Counted from the first letter of the stretch, positions 20,742 to 52,149 are shown. The stretch: 64,000 nt of DNA from Saccharina japonica (GCA_008828725.1 MEHQ01003150.1:237935-301934), one strand, 5' to 3'. Made by a program: numbers and translations. The notes: generated by a model from the letters alone, not told the origin.

Positions 20742-21335
20742 GTAACGGTAACTACGTACGTGGCAGGGGGGGAGGCCAATGGCCAATGACAGTTACCTAC
20801 CGGCACCGGGCTATGTAATATTCGTGGCTCTCAGCGCTCGAAAGACTTATATACGATACATTAACTTACAAGACAGGTAAGAGTTGAAAACGCCGTCCGA
20901 GGTATGTACGTATGTACGTACATATTACATAAATATTTCCTGCCAACCAGGCTAACAACCATTCATGAAATATGAAATATACACCTATTGCAGCAGCAGT
21001 ACCTCTGACACATGTATAAATATATATTTTATGCCTACCACGTACTACATGCGGACACGCAACACTCAATAGTACTACAAACGACAAAGTAGCACCAGTA
21101 TTCGTAAACGCTGAACAGCAGGACGGTTGTGGGTTGGATATCGACCGAAAATCGTGTTCCATACAACGTCGAAAAAACAAAACAAAACAAAACAAAAACG
21201 ATACGATTTCGATATTGGATACAAGGGAGGTTTTCGTTCAGTGTCAGCATAAAAAACACGGGGATGCCAGGGGATGGAGGGCAAAAACACGTTCCATATA
21301 TACGATATATTTTAAAACGTTCGATACCATATATC
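20742..21335. other. No gene; AAAAC microsatellite at about 21173-21200
   Basis: The stretch holds a short (AAAAC)n run and A/T-rich sequence. The open frames have no domains. Confidence 0.45.
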
Positions 21336-21695
21336 AAAAGTTCGGAATCCGACGCAAGTCGACGAGGGAAGAAAGTGCTGAAATCTTCTCGCGATTAAAA
21401 TGCAAGGCAAGAACCGTAGTGGGGGAGGGGGAGGAGGAGGAGGGAGAAGAGCCTACTTTGTGACCCCGGATCTGAGTTACGACCAGGAAGGAGAGAGAAA
21501 GGAAGGGCGAAGACAATAAGTGGGATGGAAAATAAAATAAATAAAATAAAAATAAATTGAAACGTCCGATTCGACGAGAGTTGACGAGGGAAGAAGGTGC
21601 TGAAACCTTCTCGCGATAAAAATGCAAGGCAAGAACCGTAGTGGGGGAGGAGGTAGGTAAAGCCCAATTTGTGACCCCGGATCTGAGTTACGACT
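21336..21695 (+). repeat. Two tandem copies of repeat family C
   Basis: Copy 1 (about 21350-21510) and copy 2 (about 21555-21690) share GTCGACGAGGGAAGAAAGTG or variants, TCTTCTCGCGAT, AAAATGCAAGGCAAGAACCG, TAGTGGGGGAGG and TGACCCCGGATCTGAGTTAC. They are followed directly by the MITE-like unit at 21696. Confidence 0.65.
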
Positions 21696-21827
21696 AGTAC
21701 GGGGGACCATGGTAAATAGGATCCACGGTACGGGGGACCATGGTAAATAGGATCCACGGTACACACAAAATCCTAAATATTTACCTATTTATATTAACAG
21801 CATTTGGTCCTATTCACTACCCCGTAA
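21696..21827. mobile_element. MITE (15761 family) with doubled left terminus
   Basis: The terminal word GGGGGACCATGGTAAATAGG occurs twice 32 bp apart (about 21700 and 21732), and the right end reads TTTGGTCCTATTCACTACCCC. The centre (ATATTTACCTATTTATATTA) matches that of the other copies. Confidence 0.6.
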
Positions 21828-22026
21828 AAATACCTATTTATATCAGGGATGCGTATTTCCCGGTAGCGGTAATTACCCGAAAGTAATAAGGCTCGAGGTA
21901 ATATTTTTTTTCAGAGGAAAGTATTTTTGCTTCCCCTATCCCCGGGAAAATAACGCCTCCATATTTGCTAGAGGGAGCTGTACTGTCTCAGTAACCTGGC
22001 TTCGCCATCAAAGGAGGAGGGAGCGT

Positions 22027-22676
22027 GTGGCGACGAGCTGTGTTGGACTGGTCAATCCCTTCAGCGCGAGAATTTTTATTTTCCAGACCAAGCACCCTGA
22101 GTGCAACGAGGGAGAAAGCGAGGAGCCGACTGGGAAGGACAACAACGAGAGCGAGTACGGACGGAGCAGGTCGAGTGTGGTCGTGCTAGGACTGGCCAAG
22201 TGGCACCGGAGCGGCGCGCCGGATCACAGCAGCACGCCGCAGCAGCAGCACAGCAGCGCGGAGCAGCCATCCGGAGCACGGACGACATCGACCCGTGACG
22301 AACGGACAATCATTTTGTTTTTTTTCGTTTTTTCCCCTGAATTTCGTTGTTGGGTCTGTGTGGATGACGTCACTGGTTTTGTAGAGAGACGCGGCAGAGA
22401 TGGCGAGTGCGCGGACACCCCGGGTGCCTTCATTGTGTGCCTGATCGTGGAAGACCCCTTCAATGTGGAACGATTCCTAATCAGTGTCGATGTTTATAAT
22501 GCTGTGCCTAACACAGACGTTCAGGATAGATTCGGGCAATTGTCAATTGACGTGATGGCTTTGGTTGGCTGTTCTTTTCACTGTGTGCCCGCGGACTGTC
22601 ATTCCGGCAGCACTTCAGACAGCAGCTGCGTGCTCCATCTTGTTCCCACGCCTACCGTGTGTTTTTGTACAGACAN
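22027..22676 (+). other. Open frame of unknown meaning up to the ambiguous base
   Basis: A 228-codon frame runs through this stretch to the N at 22676. A good-looking acceptor (TTTTTATTTTCCAG, ending about 22086) precedes a hydrophilic segment (TKHPECNEGESEEPTGKDNN, then Ser/Gln-rich), and a later segment reads GAFIVCLIVEDPFNVERFLI. I recognise no family. It may be part of an exon, a chance frame, or truncated by the assembly join at 22676. Confidence 0.25.
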
Positions 22677-25254
22677 CGTCGACGTCAAGTGCCAAGAGCT
22701 TGCCGATATATAAGATGGAAGGGAAGGCAAGCAGGAACGTTGCTGAGCTCGGAAGCAAGCTTCTCTGCGATATAGGAAACAGGAGACCTCTTGTTTATAT
22801 TATATAAACCTCTGACGAATGGAGACTAAAAGGCTATATACTGGGAAGCCAGAAGGTGTAAGAAACCAGAGAAGGCAAGGCGAGGACGAGAGAGTGCGAG
22901 GGGGGGGCGTACTCATTTGTTGCTTGCCTTAGTCAATTTGACCATTGACCGGGGGGGGGGGGGGGGGGTACGAGCCTGCGTGTGAGCAGACTCTCTTGCC
23001 CTCGTTGATCGACCGCTAGACGGGGGATTACGATAGTTCTTTAACAGCCCGTTCATCGGATAGCTGCAGTAGCCCAGGGAGCTTTCCTATGGTGTTTAGC
23101 TATTCCAGAGCGATCGTCTATTCTGTCCAAGGGATACTACCAAATCATAACCAAGGGGTAATATCATTATTACTGTAGTGTGTTATTCCAAGCGCTAATC
23201 CTACGAGTTCTCTCGTCTTTAGGAATATTCGAATGCTCAGAACATCCCTATGGGCTTACCAAGCCTCGGTGCTATACTGCCTATCTGATCTACCAAAAGA
23301 AACTTCTGTGTACGAGAATAATCTTAGCGCCACTAGGCTTTTCACCCGTATAATTATCTCTCAACCATTATATAGCCCTAAGGCACCACATCACAAGTAG
23401 TTGTACAGCAATGGTTTCATCCAAGGGCTATACCTTGCTTCGTGCTGTTGTTTTTCCGACCCAACAAATCTCGAGAAATCTTCGACGGCCTCGCAACAAG
23501 GCTGTTCGTGGCCGATCGAATGTCGTTTTTTCGCTCACACGATGGGATGTGTGCATCCCACTCTGTAGGCGGGTTACAGCCCCGCCATGCGCTCGCTTAC
23601 GGGCGAAACGTGTACGGGCGAGGATGCATCAATCGTCGAAGCTGAGAATTCGTTGATTATTCGGAATTTAGTCGCCTACGATATGGTTCCGAATTTGGTC
23701 GCGGCCAACGTGTCTTCAGGTGGAAATCAGTCTTAATGCAACAAGCTTAATAATAATAAGCTACCTGGGGGTGGCGACGATCGCTTCCAGTTTCGGAGCT
23801 TGGCAATCGAAGAGATGCCAACAACAAGATAGATAGATACTTGAACTGGCTTGTAGGCCCAAAAGAACGAGCGTTCCATTTTATTTTGTTTCGTTTTTTT
23901 TTTCTTCCCATCCCCTTTCATTATGTTCGCCCCTTCCGTTATCTCTCCTTCCCAGTCGCGTTCGTAGCTCAGATCCGAGGCCATATAAACTAGGCGCTTT
24001 TTCTCCCTCTCCTCCCCACTACGGCTCGCGCGTTGAATGTTTATCGCGAGAAGACTTCAGCCCTTCCTTTCCCATGTCGACTCGCATCGAAGTAATATGC
24101 AAGATCAGATGATGGCGGCGTACGTATTACGAGGGACCATAGTAAATAGGACCTGCCGTATACACAAAAAACCATATATTTACCTGTTTTTGCTGAAAAT
24201 ATTTGGTCCTATTTACTATGGCCCCCCGCCGTAATAGTATATTTAATTACGTACATTCTTCCCAGATATTCCGATGTAAAACTGAAACAATCAATTTTTC
24301 ATACCACGAGAATACCGCCTGTATTTCTTTCCTTGCCTTATTATCCGTTTCACACCACGAGCACCGCCTGTCCTTCCTTGCCTTATCCTTTCCACACCAC
24401 GATGTCTTTCCTTGCCTTATCCTTTTCACACCACGAGTACCGCCTGTCCTTCCTTGCCTTATCCTTTTCACACCACGAGTACCGCCTGTCCTTCCTTGCC
24501 TTATCCCTGGTCTCAATCCTCTCGTGCTTGCTGCACGGCTTGGCCGGCGTCGACCCTGCTGCTGCTGCTTCGGCTTCCGCTGCTGCTTCTATCAACGATG
24601 CTATATACGTAGCTCCGAGTGAATTATTGTTGGAACTTGTGGCTTCTGAGACACGCGGAAGAATCAATGTGATGTTCCCCGACACCTGAATGTTTTGCTC
24701 CACAGGTGTCCACGAGCATTCTCATATGCCAGGCACGTACGTAGGCGGCAGCAGAATCAATAAACACGGAGATGCATTGCATTGTTTTTACATATTTTTT
24801 AATAATAGTACTTGCAGCAGTGCCTGATAAGGGCGAGTCTTAACGAATGAAAGTTTCCAATCGATTCGATCTCCAATCGATTCCTTTTTTATGAATCGAC
24901 TCGATTTTTTGTCGATTTGAACTGGAAATTGTGGCAAAATCGAGTCGATTCATAAAAAAGGAATCGATTGGAGATCAATCGATTCGATCTCCAAATCGAT
25001 TCCTTTTTTATGAATCGACTCGATTTTTTGTCGATTTGAACTGGAAATTGTGGCAAAATCGAGTCGATTCATAAAAAAGGAATCGATTGGAGATCAATCG
25101 ATTCGATCTCCAAATCGATTCCTTTTTTATGAATCGACTCGATTTTTTGTCGATTTGAACTGGAAATTGTGGCAAAATCGAGTCGATTCATAGAAAAGGA
25201 ATCGATTGGAGATCGAATCGATTGGAAACTTTCATTCGTTAAGACTCGCCCTAA
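22677..25254. repeat. Near-identical duplicated segment, copy 2
   Basis: It starts directly after the ambiguous base N at 22676 and repeats 14324-16653. Its components are: LINE tip 22900-22968 (G8 and G18 runs), family at 23052-23397, family at 23400-23623, family C at 23898-24098, small MITE 24124-24226, minisatellite 24323-24510, expanded fold-back MITE 24831-25251. The right boundary coincides with the MITE end in both copies, after which the flanks are unrelated. Confidence 0.9.
24831..25251. mobile_element. Palindromic MITE with its core expanded to three units
   Basis: It has the same termini as the element at 16468 (GGGCGAGTCTTAACG ... inverse) and the same TAA duplication (24828-24830, 25252-25254). 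The palindromic core (TTTTTTATGAATCGACTCGA ... inverse) is present three times with a period of about 119 bp, giving 421 bp instead of 183. One internal unit carries a point change (CATAGAAAAGG for CATAAAAAAGG). Confidence 0.8.
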
Positions 25255-25260
25255 GCAGTG

Positions 25261-25340
25261 CCACTCTGTACTGAAATATATAGCACCGTTTTGATTGCAT
25301 ATTTATGTGTAAAGTGTGCTTATATTTCGGTACAGAGTGG
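25261..25340. mobile_element. 80-bp hairpin/MITE
   Basis: CCACTCTGTACTGAAATATA and TATATTTCGGTACAGAGTGG form a 20-bp inverted repeat with one mismatch around a 40-base centre. It lies 6 bp from the end of the fold-back MITE. Confidence 0.6.
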
Positions 25341-25404
25341 TATGTTAATGTAAATCTGCCTGATAAGCAGTATGAAGTAATATAATATGTGTTTTTGATT
25401 TTGA

Positions 25405-25585
25405 TTTTTTCCATCCCATTTATTATCTTCGCCCTTCTTTTCTCTCCCCTTCCTGGTCGTAACTCAGATCCGGGGTCACAAAGCAGGCTCCTCTCCCTCC
25501 TCCCCCACTACGGTTCGTGCCTTGTTTTCTTATCGCGAGAAGATTTCAGCCGCTCCTTCCCTCGTCAACTCTCGTCGAATTGTGC
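25405..25585 (-). repeat. Repeat family C copy
   Basis: On the minus strand it carries CGACGAGAGTTGACGAGGGA, CTTCTCGCGATAAG, CGTAGTGGGGGAGGAGGGAG, TGACCCCGGATCTGAGTTAC and GGGATGGAAAAA. No adjacent MITE here. Confidence 0.6.
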
Positions 25586-25651
25586 ATGCCCACGCTATAA
25601 TATGCGCTCCCGACAGATCAGATGGTGTCATTTGAGAATAAAATTCTCCAT

Positions 25652-25735
25652 GCATACATACATGCGGAGACTCGAACCCTCGACTTCCAATTCAACAGGC
25701 GTCGTGGTTACCTGTTGAACCACCGGGGCGACATG
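25652..25735 (-). other. tRNA-like sequence (probable tRNA relic or SINE)
   Basis: The minus strand contains an A-box-like word (GTGGTTCAACAGGTAACC) and a B box (GGGTTCGAGTC) about 45 bases apart. The potential stem TTCAACAGG/CCTGTTGAA dominates, and the acceptor and T stems are poor. Not a credible functional tRNA by eye. Confidence 0.35.
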
Positions 25736-28287
25736 TAAACTACTAATAATAGCAGTTTACACATACAAATCATATATACTTACTGCCTATTAGGCAGACT
25801 GCAAGTAAGTGCTATTAATATCATAGGTATTTTTCTGCAAACAATGCAATACAAAATACTGTTGTTCATCATGTTTATTTATTCTGCTGCCGCCTACGTC
25901 GTCCATCCGGGACATTGTTGGTCCATCCGGGACATTGTTTCCATTCACGTTTTACACGATACCGCGTTCAACAAAAAAAGTTAGACATTGAAAATTGTGT
26001 ATTCGTGATCGCAAAGACAAGAAGACGAATCGATGATGAGATTTTAAACGAAAACAAAAATTCACACTGCTAACAAGTAATAATGCAACACCGCGCCAAA
26101 AAAGAAATATACCCCAAGACCGGAGGGTGTACAACAAACCGACTCCCTGACACTCCACTACCCCCAGAGCTCAGGATGAAAAACCAACCGGACCGTTGTG
26201 ATTCCAGGAAACAATAATAAGTCAACTTTTTGTTTATATACCCCCCCCCCCACCAGCGAAAAAGAAATAGCAGGACTCTCTAAAATCAAGTGAAAAAAGG
26301 GACAAAGAACGATAAAAAGAATGGTTTTCGCTTATTATTCCGTCAGCGCTCCGGTTTGTTTTCCATTCTGACCTTCCTATAGGAGTATGGTGTCGTTTTC
26401 TCTTTTTGTCTCATACCCTTACAAGACCGGTCAAAATTAGCCAAAAGAATCAGTCATTTTTGGACAAATCCTCGATATCTCACAACATTTCGTTTTTCAG
26501 GAAACGAGAAAAATACGCCCTGTGCGTATGGTATTGATTCATCGTTTGCCGCCCTCTAAATAAAATCCCACACCCAATCATTTAATGTAAACTTGAACAA
26601 AACGACCTCCAAGATCCGCATTTTTGCCGATATCTCCGTCAGTTTATCGATTTTTTTTAATCGGAAAAAAAGCCCAGGCGCAAATGTGACGAGCTATATA
26701 ATAGCGAAGTACGCAGTCTAATTATTGTGTGGCAACATTACAATCCACCTACCACTACTAAGCTTGGACCAGAAATTCACGTTTTTTGCAAAAACCAGGC
26801 TAAATAATAAGATGCGCTCGGTGTCGCAAATAGCATTACCCAACTTTTAACTGATATACGGAAGATGCGACCCGACAAGCAAAAACGCTCACCATATATA
26901 ATATTTTATCAGTTGTGTGAGTATCATAACAACACACGTACCGATGCGATCCGATAGAACGAGTACACTACTCGCACGTGCTGCTGCATGCAACACAGCT
27001 ACGAGAAGAGTACCAAAGACCCGAAATAACGCCATTTTAGAGTACTACCGCTGTACTGCTACGAGTATTCACAGCAGTATACTTATTATTAGTTGCTCTG
27101 TGTTGAATCTTCAAGCCGGTGGGAAATGGGCTCCCTGGTGAACGGGCCTGAAACAAAAACGGCTCTATGTCCCGCCCGTCAACAGACGCAAGCGATCGCC
27201 GTTGTTACTGTTTCTCCCACCGATGAAAACACAAGGGTGGCAGTACCTCAATGTAGATTTCTCCTGCAGTGCGGGGAAGCTCTATATCTGGTGCAGTCGA
27301 TCGTTTCCACCTTTCGCAATGTTTGGCTTTGGAGCTAAACAAACGAGGGAGTTACGGTGACTAGATGGCTTTTTTGTCGAAGCTCGCCACTCCGCCACAA
27401 ACCCAACTCACCAAGCCGTGTTTCTGGCAGGCACAGACACCGTCCAACACGCCACGTCGTCCACGCTAGAAAGGGTGAGCGCCATACAATGGGAACTCTC
27501 ATAGCACAAAAACGGTTGTTTGGATTCCTCCGTCCTCTCCTCGACAGGCTTCTAGAGGTGAGATTGGGATGCGCTACGAGCAATTAAAACCTGTTTTTTG
27601 GTTCTTCAGTTTTCGCACTTACTTGTGGTATGTATGTACGTCCAGCTCACGTGCCGTACTCGCAACACATACTCGTAGATATATGATACTGTATACAATG
27701 CGTATCTTGTCTACAGCAGTACTGCTATCATCATAGTCGTTGTGCACACCGGTACCAGATGCTACTTACTACTACTACTACTACTACTATAGGTACTCGT
27801 AGTTGACTAGGCTCGTTTGATCGGGGCGACGGCTCTTTACGTATCGGTGTTGAATCTTCAGAAGGCTACGACGTACTGGCTCTTTGTTAGTTGCGCCAGC
27901 ATCCCGTGCCGACATGTGCTACTTTCAGGTTGCAGAGGTTGTACGTAGATGAATCGCTTCTGGAACAAGTACGTATACACGCGGTGTTTCTCGTGAGTAT
28001 TACTACAGTACTGCTGTGGGATGTACCGGTACATGTGAGAGATGTCTCCATTCCATTCGCGGAACTGCGCGCGTTCTGGGTACCGTTCCTGGTCGGTGTC
28101 GGGACCTGAGATCGGTTCCTGATCGGTTTCGGGACTGGAGACCGACCCGGTCGGACGGAGATTCAATCACGTTGAAGGTAGATTCGGGTACGCCCAGCTC
28201 AAATCCCCTTCAACCTGATCGGGCTCGGGTGTTACTTGGTATCTGGGTTTTGTTTCTGATACAGCATACCAAACAACAGATTATTTA
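25736..28287. other. No convincing gene; CTA microsatellite at 27768-27789
   Basis: 25.7-26.9 kb is A/T-rich without long frames. 27.0-27.6 kb has overlapping frames on both strands with no domain. A (CTA)7-8 run lies near 27770. A doubled GTCCATCCGGGACATTGTT lies at about 25909-25940. Confidence 0.4.
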
Positions 28288-29049
28288 CAGTAGTAACCAT
28301 CTGAGAACGGTACTTTTTTTTTGTGGGTTCTGCCGATGGCTGTGCTGAAAGAACCAAGGCGACAATTCACACGCCGGTTGTGTCCAACAATGCCCTGAGT
28401 GAAAATGAAAATTTGCGTTCGCGTCGATTTTTATATTTTTCAGTTTTGCTTTAGTTATAGCCTTGAAAGGCTATTTTTGGTAAGGATTGCAAATGGCCAA
28501 TTTTCAATATATTTAATTTCGGCTGGCTCAGGAAACCATATTCTAGACCCGATATTGAAAATGTGTTCCCGGAGGATTGTGGTGATTAGCTATACGATCA
28601 TCATACAAGTTGTATAATATTGTAGTAAAATATCCATTTTTGATGGCGCTGAAAATTTTTCCGTTTTGGGGTTAATACGGAAAAATTTTCAGCGCCATCA
28701 AAAATGGATATTTTACTACAATACAACTTGTATGATGATCGTATAGCTTGTCACCACAATCCTCCGGGAACACATTTTCAATATCGGGTCTAGAATGTGG
28801 TTTCCTGAGCCAGCCGAAAATAAATATATTGAAAATTGACCATTTGAAATCCTTACCAAAAAAAGCATTTCAAGGCTATAACTAAAGCAAAACTGAAAAA
28901 TATAAAAATCGACGCGAACGCGAATTTTCATTTTCACTCAGGGCATTGTTGGACACAACCGGCGTGTGAATTGTCGCCTTGGTTCTTTCAGTACAGCCAT
29001 CGGCAGAACCCACAAAAAAAAAAGTACCGTTCTCAGATGGTTACTACTG
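28288..29049. mobile_element. 762-bp fold-back element, Tc1/mariner-like termini
   Basis: Left terminus CAGTAGTAACCATCTGAGAA and right terminus TTCTCAGATGGTTACTACTG, each next to the dinucleotide TA. The two ~375-bp arms are inverted copies of each other over their whole length, meeting near 28667 (TTTTTCCGTTTTGG / CCGTATT). The arms differ by scattered substitutions (for example a GATTAGC/GCTTGTC difference near 28583 versus 28750). CAGT ends at a TA target are typical of Tc1/mariner-derived elements. The open frames in both arms (72-73 codons, MKMKI.VRVDFYIFQFCFSY) mirror each other. Confidence 0.8.
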
Positions 29050-30806
29050 TAGTAGATGTGGCTATAATACGCGTAGGAACTCGCACAGCAGGATATTTGT
29101 AACTGTGTCATCAACTTGTGTGCGCTATGTCGTAAAACAGATAGTGAAACAGATACCAGGTACTGTAGTAAACTATAATAAAATATATGTGGGAGCCATG
29201 CCTCGTCCAACCTGCATATATCCGGAGATCACCGTAAGGATCTCCCAAGCAGGTATCACCAATTCCCACGTCATGAGATCTCCGTCTCTCATCGTACAAA
29301 CTGTGACGTCAGATCTCCTATGATCTCATCAGTAAGATCTCGGTACAATCCTTCGTCTACGGACGAACTATGATTGGTAATATTGACCCGAGACATCTGG
29401 TGTATGATGGGATGCGTCGCCCGCATCCCTCACAACTCTCACGGACCAGACTTGTCGTCAAGTCTGGAACCCGACACCTGGCGTGTATTCCACGCTACGC
29501 ATACAAAGAAGAAACTGCTGCAAGCTTCGAGTCGAACCTTGAGTACTTGTACTCACATTGGCGTTGACGACAGACTCGAAACTGGTGACAGCTCGAACCT
29601 TGAGTACTTGTACTCACATATATACTGTAGTACACCAGATAGATAGATGGTGTGCATTGGTGGACGGCCTACTCTGTGAAATATCACAGATGGGATTGAT
29701 TGTAGTATTGTCACTGCTGTATGTACAGGTAGTTTATCAGGATAGTAATGTATAAGTAATGTAGAGAGTGGTTCAATGGGGTAAAATCGAACTACAGTGT
29801 AATATACTCGTACTGTGAAAAATTATCCATACATCCCCTGGTTCGGGTCTTGCTTAAGAATGTTTTTTTTCCAAGTCTGTCGTTTTGGCTGTTTGATAAT
29901 GTCAAGGTCTGCCTCTCTATTCCACCATGTAACAATAGTATATTTTACGTGTATCAAACCATACGAACGAGTGCTACGCTCGTAGTTCCAAAACATGTCG
30001 CACGACACGCAGACGAACTGGTACGCTTCCCCGAGACGGTTTCAGGAGTTCAATTGATTCTAGCAGCAGCTGTGCTTCGCATTAAACAGGGATCATGCTT
30101 GTTTGCAGCCCCTGCTTGCGAGAGTTGCGGCTGACGGCCTCCCACTTCTTCTCTTACTTCCCTCTTGCTCCCTGCCCGGGACGCTTTCCTTGGAACAAGC
30201 AATCAAAGATCATAACCTATTACGTATACATTCCTCGTCTGGAGACCACCATGACAGGAAACCAGAAGCCTTCCAGGTTTCTCTGAGCAAGTACAGCGTG
30301 TTCGTATTCATCGACTGCGTCTCGGCTCGTCGCCAATTATGGTCGGTCACTCCTTGCTTCTCGCCCACCTGTCCGCATTGTGACCCTGCACCAAGAGTAC
30401 CTGTGATAGTCGATAGGTCACTGCACTACATACCTTTCAACCCCAGACTCTAGCTCGACGCTCGGTAACATGGTGTTCAATCCGGCAACACGCGCTTGTG
30501 CGCACTGGCCCTACTCTGTTTTTTTTTTTTTTTTTTGTATGTGCGGGTCCGTGAGGCCTCTCGTTTTTATAACATTGTCTGTTTGGGGTATATGGGATGC
30601 GACACCGTGCTGTTTGTTCTCCTACATGATAGCACCAAGCACCGTTGGTCTTCTCGTTTTTGGGAAGGGGTATGCGGGGGGGGTAGGATATATTTAACTG
30701 TCGTCAACTTGCGTGCGATGGTGTGTGTTGGTGAGAACGAAAAACGGGGGGGGGAAAGTAACCGAAGGTATCAAACGTAACGGGTACGAAAAGCGCAGAA
30801 CATGCG
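29050..30806. other. No convincing gene; short repeats
   Basis: About 29200-29345 is dense in GAGATCT/AGATCTC words. A 27-bp unit beginning TCGAACCTTGAGTACTTGTA occurs twice (about 29533 and 29593). 30.0-30.45 kb has overlapping frames without domains. An 18-T run lies near 30520. Confidence 0.4.
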
Positions 30807-31437
30807 TCAACTACTCGTACACGAGTCCGCCGATCAACCCCCCCCCCGCACCAGCCACCGCTGGCCTGCCCGCCGCCAACTACATCCCACCCCACTGGCC
30901 ACCGTTGCCCTGCTTGCCATCTAGCCAGTCGGCGTGCGGTCGCCCCTGCGCCTCCTGCGCTTCGGTGTAAAACCGTGGCGTTCTCGTAGACACACTATAC
31001 CTCCGACAACCTCCTCTGTCGTACTGCCGTAGTAGCGTTGCTCTTGAGTGTCCACCAAGAGTAAAATCAGTTCGTTGTCAGTGGTTGGTGTAGGAAACAT
31101 CGAGAAACAGGAAGCACACGAGAGACCAGAGGAGCGCAGCAGGGAAACCAGCGAGCCGTTCGCATCCGAGACTCTGGGTTCGCACGGCCTCGGCGACGGC
31201 TGTCCTGCAGCCCGGTACTTGATGGATGGGCCCTGATGTGTTCTCTGTCTTTGGTGCTTAAACAGAAAAATAGTCGAACACGGCAACTACTCGAGCCCGC
31301 CAATCAAACTCCACCCCGGACCAGGCCCCGTTGAGCTGCCCGTCGCCAATCACACAACCCCCTACAGGCCATCGTTGAAATGCCTGCCGCCCCGCCAGTC
31401 GGTGAGCGGTCGCTCCCCCCCTCCCCCCCACGTGTAG
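30800..31437 (+). repeat. Two related Pro-rich coding-like blocks
   Basis: Block 1 (about 30807-30969) and block 2 (about 31280-31437) are imperfect direct repeats. Both plus frames follow the same peptide pattern, NYS..SPPI..PPAPA...LP.AN....P..P.L.CLP..QS..GR, each ending at a stop. Keeping a peptide pattern despite many substitutions hints at a coding origin, perhaps duplicated 3'-terminal exons. No splice acceptor is evident and I recognise no family. Confidence 0.35.
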
Positions 31438-32242
31438 GTTCCTACTTCAGTTTGTTCGATACCCCTCAGCGAAGAGTCGTCACGTAATACAATGCTCGGT
31501 TATGTCTTCCAGGGGTGGACTGGGCGCCCGCGTTGCGCCGTATTCCCTCACGGGCGGTTCCTCTATACCGGACTACAATCTCCCTGTGCCTCGTACAGCT
31601 GTGTTGCTCCAGGCGGCCATAGATACGGCTGGGCCCCGCTTTTGTCGAAGGTAGCTCTTGTGATCCTCCTTGCCATGGTGTGTGTGTGTGAAACTCATGC
31701 TACCGTGAGATCCCCGCTAGACCATTTACCACGCGTAAATCGAGGTGTCTTCCAAACTTGCCAAAGGGAAACGTCCCAACATCGCTCCGGATAGGTTTTT
31801 GTCCGCGGGTAGGGTTGGTGCTGTCACCCAGCCGTGGGGCAGGCTAGCTTTGCAAGGAGGTTTCAATTCGAAAGTGTAAAAGTGTCCCTTCGAGGTCATT
31901 CCGCTTCGCTGGGGCTTTTGCCCTGTCGGCGTCCCCCGTGGTGTAGTGGTAGATATCGAAATCGACCCCCATCCTAAGGCGTTATAAATTGTGCAAAGAA
32001 AGGGCTCGCAGATAGCGTCTGATATGTGAGTGAAATGTTGGTTTGATGTCGCCATGAAAACGAAGGCACCCACCACCGTAGTGGGAAGGGCAGATAGGTT
32101 ATACCCCCGATTTGTATTTCGAAAAGCGAGGGAGCTGGAGAAGTTAGTGCAAATATACGAACTATACTTAAGAACAAACTTATGTGTGCTATCCGAATGC
32201 TGTAGAGGCGACCAATCGTACCGCTTTTGTTCCATCCCTCAG
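31438..32242. other. Upstream of the TPR gene; no recognised exon
   Basis: A 169-codon frame on the minus strand (31726-32235) and a 100-codon plus frame (31492-31794) carry no domain I know. The 5' end of the downstream gene may lie here, since its first recognised exon is preceded by an acceptor-like pyrimidine tract. Confidence 0.35.
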
Positions 32243-51147
<18,905 letters not shown>

Positions 51148-52149
51148 GGTCGCCTACTTTTGCATAAAGTCGGCTACAGCTGTTTACAGCAGTACACGCA
51201 GTGGGGTCGACACCTGTTGTGCAGTACAGGTCACAAAATAATAGTATGAAAAAGGAAGGTGTGTCCGGGCTGGGTTTCATGTTTTGGGAAACGGCGCGTT
51301 CTGCACTAGTCCATTCCAACAAAACCGCTCGCGAGCTGTGTTTTTTCCCTGCGAAATACAACCTGAATTTCTTTCGTTTTCTTGCTGTTCTTAGGGGGTG
51401 TCCTGTACTGCTGCAGTAGTAGGTGGACCTTGCTCACACTCTTGTAGTGCACCGCGTGGAAGCCCTGCACCGCTGAAAACGAGTCGTTTCCGTGATGCAG
51501 GTGTGAGACGGTCAACGCTAACACGAGATCGAAGACGCATAGCCTGGGACAGCGGGGCAGACAGGCGGGAGGAAAGCTCCCAAGAGGGCAGCTCGCGTCG
51601 TCATGGTTCTGCGTTGTTGTTGATCAGTCCGTGTCTGCGCAGACTGTGGTGCAGACCCAACTCTTGACATGACTCGTTTGCATGTGTCCGAGGTGGTATC
51701 AAGCTTGGTATGTTGCGGAGGACATGCCGTTGCTGTGTGCGGCGGTCAAGTCGATGGCTCGTGTTGAGTCCCCTCGTCCTGTCCCCCAGTGCCCAGTCTG
51801 GATGTGCCGGCGAGAGCAAAGTGCCATCCCGTCGCTTCCTCTTCATTGTCTCCGGGCGTTCTCTTATTTTTGGTCACCTTATTACGTATGACAGGTCCGT
51901 TTTTGTTTTGCATTTATGTTGCGCATACATCGAGCATTGCGCATCTTTTGGTTAATCTCTCGCCCTTATCTTTTAGGGAGCATCGTGCAAGCAAGGAACT
52001 CATGACAATAATAGGGGTACGCATATAGCACGTTTTAGATAAATTTGGTTCTGGCGGACGAGGCTCCTTATGGCGTGCCTTATCACCATTTGAACGTACG
52101 CACGTAGCGCTTTCCAGCATTGGTGGTGACAACAGCCTACACTGCTGTA
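51148..52149. other. 3' side of the TPR gene; no gene seen
   Basis: Open frames of up to 89 codons on both strands overlap without domains. The 3' UTR of the TPR gene presumably starts here; no clear polyadenylation signal. Confidence 0.4.
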
